A stretch of 8,323 nucleotides of DNA from a bacterium. GTDB taxonomy: Bacteria > ARS69. Every line of letters starts with the position of its first letter. The first letter of the stretch is position 1. A program made the translations under genes and the position numbers. The notes beneath the pieces were generated by a model. It was given only the letters and a program-made list of their open reading frames with translations. It ran no database searches and was not told the DNA's origin. Location of the stretch: NCBI GenBank assembly GCA_025774865.1, contig JALGZO010000433.1, positions 1 to 8,323 on the forward strand, read 5' to 3'. Positions 1-6,846 of the stretch are shown here, piece by piece.

Positions 1-3000
1 CGCCCCGCGGCCGCATCTGCCGTGGCCGTCCAGGAGATCGACACCGGGCTCGCCGCGAACGCCTCGCCGCCATTCGGCGCTACGATCTGCGCGTCCGGGT
101 GATCGGCCCCGATCAGCCACTGGATGGTCTTGTCCAGCAGGGCGTTGCGGTCCGCATCATTCGCCGATGCGGCGTTGATGTTCAGCCACTCCAGGAACAT
201 CGACGCGGTCTTCGTCGGAGTGCCGCCCCACACGGCGGTGCCGATGGTCCCGTTCGGGACGCCGTTCTCCCAGCGGACGGCAATGTCGTCCGGACTCACG
301 TCGTTGTTGCGGAGGAAGTACTCGGCGGTTCCCGTCCCGTGAATCAGGTCCACTTCGTCGCCGGCGGCACCCGAACGGTGCGGCGTATACGAGAGACCGC
401 CGGTGTAGTCGCCGCTGATCGGATCGCCGGCCAGCCCGATGACCTGCGAGAACGTGAGCGGATCGTCGTTCCAGTCGGAGTGCGTCGTGTTGTTGTACCA
501 CGCCCGCTTCACCGCGTTCGAGTAACCCGAGCCGCCCGCGTCGAACGCCCAGGCCACGTCGTGCGACACGATCGCGAGCCGCGCCCCCCCGTCGTGAAAG
601 GCGGTGAGAGATCCGCGCTGCGCGTTCGTGAACGGCGGGTATTGCTCCCAGCCTACCTGCCACCAGACGGCCTTGTAGGAACGGAGACCGTGGGTCAGAT
701 CGCCCACTTCCGGCGCGTCCACCTGCTCCTTGCCCCACGTACGGTAGGTCCAGCCGCTCGCGTCGAACGCGTTGTCGTACCGGTCGAGATTCTCCGTGGT
801 GTTCGGGTCGGCCGTCACGAGCAGAACGTCCGCGCGCTTCCCGGTCGTGAACCGGTAGTGCATCCCGCCGAAATCATCGCGGACGAGGTTACTCTGTTGG
901 TCCCGGGAGAGGACGTCGTAGTAGTAGGTCGTTTCCGGGGCCAGCCCGTCCACGTCGTGCGAGTGCGACGTGCGGAACCCGGCGTCGAGCGTGGAGAAAC
1001 TGCCGAGCGCGGTCGTCGTCCCGTACTCGATCTGCGAGTCGGCGTGGTGGCCCGTGTTCCACGTGATGATCGCGCTGATGTCGGCGGGGTCCGCCGCCAC
1101 GCTCGTGATCTCGGGATCGTCCGCATTCACCGTCGCCGTGGCGACGGTGGTGTGGGCGGGGCTGGTGTCCACGTAGGTCGCCGTGATGACATCGCCGTGG
1201 GCGACCGAGAGGAAACCGTCCCCGGCGGACACCGGCGTCAGGGTGAGCGGCAGAGATCCCTCGTACACGCCGTCGCTCCCGGCGATGATGAGCGTCTCCC
1301 CGCCCGCTTCGGCCCCGGAGTCGAGCGTCACCGTCACCGAGCCGCCAGCGTCGACGTCCTCCACGCGCACGCCGACGCTCTCGCCCGGGCCGTACGATCC
1401 GGCGTCGAGCGTCAACACTCCGGCGGTGCCACCCAGAGCCCCCGACACGACCAGCGCATACGCTTGAGGTCCGAACGGCACGTTCGCCCCTTCGACCCGA
1501 ATCGTGTAGTTGCCGACGACGGGCGTGATCCGACGAACTGCCTCCTCGAGGTTGCGGAAGTCCGCACTACCACCGGTGACCGACTCTCCACCCGACCACA
1601 CGTTGCCGAGATAGGTGTTCGCGCCCTCTTCCACGATGAGGTCGAGATCGTTGACGAGATTGATCCCGGCCGCCGGCGTGCTCGCGACGTCCGTCCAGAC
1701 CAACGTGATTCTCAGATCCTCGGTGTCATCGGCCACGTAGATTTCGTACTCACGAGCTTCGCCGGTGACGATACCCTCCGCCTCGTCCAGCACGACGGTG
1801 CGTCGAGCGTCACCGGGAAAGAACATCACGCGATCCAGCAAGATCCGGCCCCACCCGATGTTGTTGTCCGGCGGCGTGAAGGTGGAGAACGTGTCGTCAC
1901 CGGAGTTCACGAGCATGGCCTTCAAGAGCGCCGACGACGGCGTGAAGGCGTTGCCGCCCGCCACTGCGCCGGTGGGGTACCAGCCCTCCGTGAAGTACTG
2001 CCGCACGAGAGCGGCGGAGCCCGCGGCGTTCGGCGACGCCATCGAGGTTCCCGTCTTCGTCGAGTAACCGGAGTCGCTGGCGCCCGACGCCGAGTTCACA
2101 CCTTGCCCCGGGCAACAGATCGTGGGCTTGTAGCGCCCGTCGTCGGTGGGGCCGCGGCTCGTCCCGGCGTAGATGAGGTTCGACGACGTCCCGTTCCGGG
2201 TTCCCCCGACCGAGACGATGCTCTTCGCGCTCGCCGGCGACCCGACGGTGTTCGCCCCGCCGGCATTCCCGTTCGAGAAGCAAATCAGATAGTCCGGGTG
2301 GGACGCGGCGAACTGATCGGTCGTCATTGACGATATCGTGTAGGCGCCCTGCGTATCCGAGCCCCAGCTATTGGAACTGATGCGCGCGGCGCCGCCGGCG
2401 TTGCCGGCGTACGACGGCCCGAAGTAGTCGTTCAGGTCGCCCGGGGCGTAGATCAGATTCTGCGTACCGCCGACGTCGACGAAGTAGATCTTCGCTCCCT
2501 TCGCGACGCCGTCTCGATCCGAGGTGCCGAGGCCGTCGTCGTTGCCCACGAACGTGCCGCACGTATGAGTGCCGTGATAGAACGCCCCCGCATCGTCACC
2601 GAAGTTGATCAACGACGTCTGGCTGCCCTTGATGTAGCTGATCACCTTCCGATGCGTAGGATAGTCGCCCCAGGTCGTGATCGGCACGGAGTTGTCCCGA
2701 AACATGTCGTGGCTGGTTCGGATCCCGCTGTCGCCGACCATCACCACCTGCCCCGTTCCGTCTACCCCTTCGTCCCAGACCTTGCGATCGTTCAGAACGT
2801 TCGTCATATCCACCCACTGAACCTGGTGGTTACCGACCACGAACACCTCGCGGGGCTCGATCCACTGAACGTCCCCGTGGGCCGCGAGTCGTTCGACCGC
2901 GTTGCGATCCAGCTCCAGACGCAGGATCTTGTTGATCCCGTTGTCGGACACGTCTCGAACGACCCCGCCGAGGCGCTCCACCTGAGCACTGACCGCAGCT

Positions 3001-3563
3001 ACGGATCCGTCGTCGAAGAGGAGCGTGGAATACTCGCCGCGACCGGATCGGGTTTCCTGCGCGACCCGGGAGGCGATGCGGTAGGCCGGATGGTAGGCGC
3101 CCGTCCAGACGACGAACGGAAGGCGCTCGAGGGCCGCGCGATCGCCGGCCCGGATCCTGACGAGATACGCGTAGGCCGGCACGAAGAACTCGATCGAAGC
3201 GCCCACGCGCTCGAGCTCCGCGACCCACTCGGTTTGGGCCGGCGCTTCCACCTGGACGAGAAGGGCCAGCCGCTCGTCGCGATCGAGCGGTTCGACCGCC
3301 CGGAGGCGCTCGGGAAGAGCGGGCTCACCCCGGCGCGTGTCGAACGTGATGCCGTTGCCGAGACGAATCTCCGTCGCGACGTGCTTCGGTGAGGGAGCGA
3401 ACGCGTGCCGACCGCGAACGGTGAGCTCGGGCGTCGCGGGTGATCCGGGTCCCGCGGCCGGAGCGGGGATCGAACGGCGGGGGACCGCCTCGGCCACCGT
3501 CATCCCGAGGATCAAGAACGTGACGAGCAAGCCTACGGGAAGACCGAAACGCGATGCGACCAT
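1..3563 (-). CDS. Secreted KP-43-like S8 subtilase with accessory C-terminal domains (3' end missing)
   Basis: Serine endopeptidase of the subtilisin family (S8), probably exported and acting outside the inner membrane. The frame is open for 1187 codons from the ATG at 3563 to the left edge. Residues 1-26 form a signal peptide (hydrophobic core GLLVTFLILG, AEA cleavage site). A propeptide spans about 27-245. The catalytic domain carries Asp278 (VVMVGDSGIR), His330 (HGTHTCGT), oxyanion Asn433 (FSNGN) and Ser507 (GTSMASP), so all key residues are present. Residues about 580-708 (LVWTD, LVNDLDL, GPQAYALVV) match the beta-barrel domain that follows the protease in KP-43. Then come a beta-sandwich (about 709-814), a fibronectin III-like domain (815-908), an amidotransferase-like fold (909-1160) and PNGGE at 1163, the start of an Ig-like repeat. 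This start was chosen for its ribosome binding site and signal peptide. The end of the protein, which may hold a sorting signal, is outside the window. Catalytic assignment is firm; natural substrate is unknown. Confidence 0.93.
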   Translation of the reverse strand, partial: MVASRFGLPVGLLVTFLILGMTVAEAVPRRSIPAPAAGPGSPATPELTVRGRHAFAPSPKHVATEIRLGNGITFDTRRGEPALPERLRAVEPLDRDERLALLVQVEAPAQTEWVAELERVGASIEFFVPAYAYLVRIRAGDRAALERLPFVVWTGAYHPAYRIASRVAQETRSGRGEYSTLLFDDGSVAAVSAQVERLGGVVRDVSDNGINKILRLELDRNAVERLAAHGDVQWIEPREVFVVGNHQVQWVDMTNVLNDRKVWDEGVDGTGQVVMVGDSGIRTSHDMFRDNSVPITTWGDYPTHRKVISYIKGSQTSLINFGDDAGAFYHGTHTCGTFVGNDDGLGTSDRDGVAKGAKIYFVDVGGTQNLIYAPGDLNDYFGPSYAGNAGGAARISSNSWGSDTQGAYTISSMTTDQFAASHPDYLICFSNGNAGGANTVGSPASAKSIVSVGGTRNGTSSNLIYAGTSRGPTDDGRYKPTICCPGQGVNSASGASDSGYSTKTGTSMASPNAAGSAALVRQYFTEGWYPTGAVAGGNAFTPSSALLKAMLVNSGDDTFSTFTPPDNNIGWGRILLDRVMFFPGDARRTVVLDEAEGIVTGEAREYEIYVADDTEDLRITLVWTDVASTPAAGINLVNDLDLIVEEGANTYLGNVWSGGESVTGGSADFRNLEEAVRRITPVVGNYTIRVEGANVPFGPQAYALVVSGALGGTAGVLTLDAGSYGPGESVGVRVEDVDAGGSVTVTLDSGAEAGGETLIIAGSDGVYEGSLPLTLTPVSAGDGFLSVAHGDVITATYVDTSPAHTTVATATVNADDPEITSVAADPADISAIITWNTGHHADSQIEYGTTTALGSFSTLDAGFRTSHSHDVDGLAPETTYYYDVLSRDQQSNLVRDDFGGMHYRFTTGKRADVLLVTADPNTTENLDRYDNAFDASGWTYRTWGKEQVDAPEVGDLTHGLRSYKAVWWQVGWEQYPPFTNAQRGSLTAFHDGGARLAIVSHDVAWAFDAGGSGYSNAVKRAWYNNTTHSDWNDDPLTFSQVIGLAGDPISGDYTGGLSYTPHRSGAAGDEVDLIHGTGTAEYFLRNNDVSPDDIAVRWENGVPNGTIGTAVWGGTPTKTASMFLEWLNINAASANDADRNALLDKTIQWLIGADHPDAQIVAPNGGEAFAASPVSISWTATADAAAG

Positions 3564-3655
3564 GGTGGCACCTCTCACGCGCGGGTATGGACGACGGGGG
3601 GATCTCTGGCTGGCGCAGACGCTCTTCGGATGTTAGCAGTCGAGCGCCGGCCGGA
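3564..3655 (-). promoter_or_regulatory. Intergenic gap between kinase and subtilase; weak promoter candidate
   Basis: This 92-base gap is the largest non-coding stretch in the window. I see no stem-loop followed by a T run, so nothing shows that transcription ends after the kinase. On the minus strand TTGATC (3654-3659, overlapping the kinase stop codon) and TAACAT (3630-3635) lie 18 bases apart, each matching 4 of 6 bases of the sigma-70 -35 and -10 consensus. Such matches are common by chance and the host's promoter rules are unknown. The palindrome CCGGCCGG (3647-3654) also lies here. The subtilase could be read through from the kinase or started here. Confidence 0.22.
3571..3576 (-). promoter_or_regulatory. 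Ribosome binding site of the subtilase gene
   Basis: The minus strand reads GAGAGG seven bases before the ATG at 3563. This is a good Shine-Dalgarno match at normal spacing, and it supports this start codon, which is also the one that gives a complete signal peptide. Confidence 0.7.
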
Positions 3656-5533
3656 TCAACGGCTTCTCTGGAGCAGAGACGGATCGTAGGCGGCGCGTAG
3701 CGCCCGTTGGGAGGCGGTCGATCCCGGGCGCGAGTCGAGGACGGGAGCCTTCCCCTCCACCGGGAGCCGAATCGTGAACGTCGTGCGCTTCCCGGGAGTG
3801 CTCTGAAGCGAGATCTCGCCCCCGTGGTCCTTGACGATTCCGAAACTGACCGACAGCCCGAGACCGGTTCCCCGGCCTCCCGGCTTCGTCGTGAAGAACG
3901 GCTCGAAGATCTTCCGCTGGCTCTCCTCGGAGATCCCCGGCCCCGTGTCCGAGACTGCGATCTCCACGTGATCGTCGTCACAGCGTCGGGTGCTCACCAT
4001 GATGGTGCCCGGGTCGCCGGTCATCGCCTGCTGGGCGTTCATCATCAGGTTCATGAGAACCTGCTGCATCTGGTTGGCGTTCCCCTTGATCATCGGCAGG
4101 TCGTCCGCAGTTTCGATGATGAGCTCGACGCCTTCGACGCCGAGCTGGTGTCGAATGATCGCCGCTGCATCATCGACGACACCGTTGAGCTGCACCGACT
4201 CGAAAACGGCCTTCTCCTGCCGCGCGAATCTCAGGAGATTCTCGATGATCTCCTGGCAACGCTTCGTCTCCTTCTCGATCAGCACGAGATTCGTGTGGAG
4301 GGCCGATCCCTCCTCGGACTTGCGGACAGAGAGCTGAGCGCATCCGAGGATGCCGGCGAGGGGGTTCTTCACCTCGTGCGCGATGCCGGCGCCGAGCTGG
4401 CCGAACGCGGCCATCTTCTCCGATTGAAGGAGCTGCGCCTGCGCCTCCTCGAGCGCCTCGTCGCGAACTTCGAGCTCGCTCGCCATCTGGTTGAACGAGC
4501 TCGCGAGGGTCCCGATCTCGTCGTGCGAAGCGACGTCGACCTGGACCGCGAACTGCCCCTTCGCAATCTCGCGGGTCGCGGCCGACAGCTTCTCGACCGG
4601 CCGCGTGATGCGATACGAACCGAACTGCCCGATGAGCACGGCGATGAGAAGAAGCACGAACGCGACGAGCATGAGGTCGCTCAACAGTTCGTGCGAGGCC
4701 AGATACGCGGAGGACGCCGGGACCGTCGCTGCCGCGACGACCCCACCGATGTCCACGCTCGCGAACCCACCGACCGACGGAACCCCGTCTTGCTCGAATT
4801 CGAGCGTCATCCCCGCGTTCTGCTGGATCGCCGCTATCTTGAGCCTCGGCGGCAGGCTCATTTGCTCGCGTCGTGCGATCGCCTCCGGATCGGGATGCGC
4901 GAGAAGGCTTCCCTTGGAGTCGATGAGCGAGATTCGAAAAAGCGCCGTTCTCGCCGCGAGCCGAGCCAGCCCGTCCAGCCGAACCAGCGCTGACACGACC
5001 ACCGGCCGTTCACCGACATCTTGCAGAAAGGAGAGCGAGAGCATGGGAAGCTCGCGTGAGAGCGTGCTGTTCTCGACGAAGATCTCACCTTTCTCGAGCC
5101 TCTTCATCGGCAGCGGGTTCGCAGCTCGGTACGCATCGACTTCTTCTCGCGACACCCCGGCCTCGACCAAGACCGCGTCGTCGTAGACAGAGGCCACCAG
5201 CTCCCCGTCCCGGTAGAACCGCACCCCGATCAGGTCCCGGAGATCCTGGAAGAAGCCGCGAAGCAACTCGGTCTTGTCCTCCGGCGAAAGGTCCGGACGC
5301 TGCATGATTCGCGCGTGAACGCGGAGCCCTTCCGTGTACCCGCCGAGAAGAGTACGCGCCTCTTCGGCTGCGCTCAGAGCCGCAATCGACGCCAGGTCGT
5401 TGATGTAGGCCTTCTTGTCCTGGTGGAACATGGTAGCCATCGTGAACGTGATCACGCTCACGACCGCCGTCACGACAAATAGCAGCGTGACCAGAATCTT
5501 CACCCGGATCGGAATTCGCAATCGCCTGTTCAT
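3656..5533 (-). CDS. Membrane sensor histidine kinase (Cache-HAMP-HisKA-HATPase)
   Basis: A 625-residue sensor kinase that should autophosphorylate on His in response to a periplasmic signal and pass phosphate to a response regulator. Transmembrane segments lie at about 13-36 and 284-306. The periplasmic part between them (about 247 residues) resembles a double Cache domain; the motif LIDSKGSLLAHPDP is typical of its membrane-proximal half. HAMP covers about 303-356 (ITRPVEKL, DEIGTLASSFNQM). A short coiled coil leads to the HisKA helix with phospho-acceptor His386 in HEVKNPL. The ATPase domain has an N box (NLMMNAQQA, Asn499), G1 (DTGPGI, 529-534), F box (FEPFF) and G2 (GGRGTGLGL), so all kinase boxes are intact. 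No receiver domain is fused; a tail of about 35 residues follows. The start at 5533 puts the first membrane helix at the N terminus; a longer in-frame start at 5695 would overlap the upstream gene by about 150 bases and add residues without family character. No partner regulator is in the window. Confidence 0.93.
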   Translation of the reverse strand: MNRRLRIPIRVKILVTLLFVVTAVVSVITFTMATMFHQDKKAYINDLASIAALSAAEEARTLLGGYTEGLRVHARIMQRPDLSPEDKTELLRGFFQDLRDLIGVRFYRDGELVASVYDDAVLVEAGVSREEVDAYRAANPLPMKRLEKGEIFVENSTLSRELPMLSLSFLQDVGERPVVVSALVRLDGLARLAARTALFRISLIDSKGSLLAHPDPEAIARREQMSLPPRLKIAAIQQNAGMTLEFEQDGVPSVGGFASVDIGGVVAAATVPASSAYLASHELLSDLMLVAFVLLLIAVLIGQFGSYRITRPVEKLSAATREIAKGQFAVQVDVASHDEIGTLASSFNQMASELEVRDEALEEAQAQLLQSEKMAAFGQLGAGIAHEVKNPLAGILGCAQLSVRKSEEGSALHTNLVLIEKETKRCQEIIENLLRFARQEKAVFESVQLNGVVDDAAAIIRHQLGVEGVELIIETADDLPMIKGNANQMQQVLMNLMMNAQQAMTGDPGTIMVSTRRCDDDHVEIAVSDTGPGISEESQRKIFEPFFTTKPGGRGTGLGLSVSFGIVKDHGGEISLQSTPGKRTTFTIRLPVEGKAPVLDSRPGSTASQRALRAAYDPSLLQRSR

Positions 5534-5536
5534 GAG

Positions 5537-5543
5537 ACCTACC
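5537..5543 (-). promoter_or_regulatory. Probable ribosome binding site of the kinase gene
   Basis: The 13-base gap after the fecR-like stop codon reads GGTAGGT on the minus strand, with AGG four bases before the ATG at 5533. It is a modest, slightly close Shine-Dalgarno match. The short gap suggests translation is coupled to the upstream gene. Confidence 0.4.
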
Positions 5544-5546
5544 CGT

Positions 5547-6836
5547 CTAGTACTTGGCGTGAATGACCTGGGAGCGGTACGTTGTATTGCCCGACTCGTC
5601 GACCGCTTCGACGACCACGACGTTTGCTCCGCGCTCGAGCTCGAGCGCATGTTCGAACCAACCATCTTCGCCCACTTCCACCGGCCGGCCCGCAATGAAG
5701 ATCGCCGTCCCCGGATCCGTGACTCCCTTCATGACGAGCGCCGGCGCCGCCACGACTCCTTGCGGGAACAAGACATCGAGCTGGGGCGGGCGATCATCGC
5801 GGGTCAGCGCCAACTGATGAGTGACGCTCGCGTTGCCGAGAGCGTCGTCGCGCATACCGCGTACGCGCCAGAAGTAATCGCCCGCATCCAGGTTGCGGTA
5901 AACGATTTCGAGGGCGTCGACGTCCGCTTCGTAGACCACATCCCGGAACGCCGGGTCGCGCGCGATGGCGATTCGGAATTCGCCGACGTCGTTCGAGCCA
6001 CTCCACGCGAACCGGATCGGCGGTGGTTTCCGACGGAACGCGTCGGTGAAGCCATCCTCCGGCGACACGAGGGTGGGCGGGTCCGGTAACGGAGCGGGGC
6101 GCGAGACGCTCTGATCCTTCGTCACGACGACGGCTTGATTCGACTTCACCAGAATCGCGCGGTCGCCGGCGGTGACTTGAGCCTCGCCTTCGTGGACCGA
6201 CAGCGTGGTCGACTCGTCCTTTCCGACCACGGCCGTGAACACCGCAGATCCCGATCCCCTGGACGAGGGGCGGATCCTCGACTCGCCGTTGCCGGCCACG
6301 ACCTCGACTTGAAGGGAGTCCTCGCGGCCCGCCGAGATCCGGCCGCGGAGCTCTCCTCCGAGGATGATCAACGACCGCCGCCGCCGGCTCTCCACCTCCG
6401 CCTTCAACATGCTCTTCACGACGATCAGGGAGTTCTCGCCGAGCTCCAGAACGTTCCCTTCGTCGAAGGAGATGGTCGCCTTCGACGCGTCGAACGTCTG
6501 GACCGCGTGTCGGTGGTGCAGGGGGAGCCCCGGCTCCGTGTCGGTCCACACGACCGTGCCTACCGGCTTGTGTTTCACCGTCCGATGGGCATCGGATAGC
6601 ATCGCGACGACCTCTCGGTTCCCGAAGTTCCCCATGTCGAGATCCACGTCCCGGCCCTCTGCGCCTTCGAGCGACTGACTCGCACCGCCCCGGATGAGAT
6701 CGGTCAACCGCGTTCCCTTCGGGAAGGTGAACGTGAGAAGCGCGAGGAAGATCATAAAGCAGACGAGAACCAGCACGACGGACAGCATCGCTTCGGTCCC
6801 CCTCGCAACGATCGATCGAAGTCTGAGCTCGCCCAT
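5547..6836 (-). CDS. Membrane-anchored FecR-domain protein with FN3-like and Ig-like domains
   Basis: A 429-residue protein with one N-terminal membrane helix (about 17-38) after a short basic segment, so the bulk should lie in the periplasm. Residues about 90-240 look like a FecR domain: a beta-rich run with LELGENSLIVV, ILGGELRGRIS, an SVHEGEAQV turn and NQAVVVTK. In classical systems FecR relays a signal from an outer-membrane receptor to the sigma factor FecI. Here the cytoplasmic N-terminal part is only about 16 residues, too short for the usual sigma-binding region, so a classical anti-sigma role is unlikely. A proline-rich linker (247-254) leads to an FN3-like domain (about 256-345; IRFAWSG, AGDYFWRVRG) and an Ig-like domain (about 350-425; GTAIFIAGRPVEV, GANVVVVEAVDESGN) of the kind found in extracellular binding proteins. 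The start at 6836 is eight bases after the barrel gene's stop. FecR assignment is by pattern only; ligand and partner are unknown. Confidence 0.85.
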   Translation of the reverse strand: MGELRLRSIVARGTEAMLSVVLVLVCFMIFLALLTFTFPKGTRLTDLIRGGASQSLEGAEGRDVDLDMGNFGNREVVAMLSDAHRTVKHKPVGTVVWTDTEPGLPLHHRHAVQTFDASKATISFDEGNVLELGENSLIVVKSMLKAEVESRRRRSLIILGGELRGRISAGREDSLQVEVVAGNGESRIRPSSRGSGSAVFTAVVGKDESTTLSVHEGEAQVTAGDRAILVKSNQAVVVTKDQSVSRPAPLPDPPTLVSPEDGFTDAFRRKPPPIRFAWSGSNDVGEFRIAIARDPAFRDVVYEADVDALEIVYRNLDAGDYFWRVRGMRDDALGNASVTHQLALTRDDRPPQLDVLFPQGVVAAPALVMKGVTDPGTAIFIAGRPVEVGEDGWFEHALELERGANVVVVEAVDESGNTTYRSQVIHAKY

Positions 6837-6841
6837 TGCCG

Positions 6842-6846
6842 CCCTC
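6842..6846 (-). promoter_or_regulatory. Ribosome binding site of the FecR-domain gene, overlapping the upstream stop codon
   Basis: The junction reads TGAGGGCGGCAATG on the minus strand: the stop codon TGA of the barrel gene shares bases with a GAGGG site five bases before the ATG at 6836. This argues for translational coupling and decides the start over an in-frame ATG at 7307 that would overlap the barrel gene by more than 450 bases. Confidence 0.65.

Noticed and set aside
99-2330. A 743-codon open frame on the plus strand
   Set aside because: It is exactly antisense to the subtilase, whose protein has an intact catalytic triad and recognisable domains. The plus-strand product is rich in Arg, Val and Gly with no domain, as expected for a shadow frame opposite a gene with G/C-rich third positions.
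3647-3654. CCGGCCGG palindrome downstream of the kinase as a terminator or operator
   Set aside because: It is only eight bases, has no loop and no following T run on the minus strand, and such GC palindromes are expected by chance at this base composition.
3707-4993. A 428-codon plus-strand open frame opposite the kinase
   Set aside because: It is antisense to the HAMP, HisKA and ATPase domains, which are fully conserved on the minus strand; the product is a low-complexity, highly charged shadow.
5534-5695. N-terminal extension of the kinase to an ATG at 5695
   Set aside because: The 54 extra residues are Ser/Arg-rich, overlap the FecR-domain gene and would bury the N-terminal membrane helix; the ATG at 5533 fits the gap and topology.
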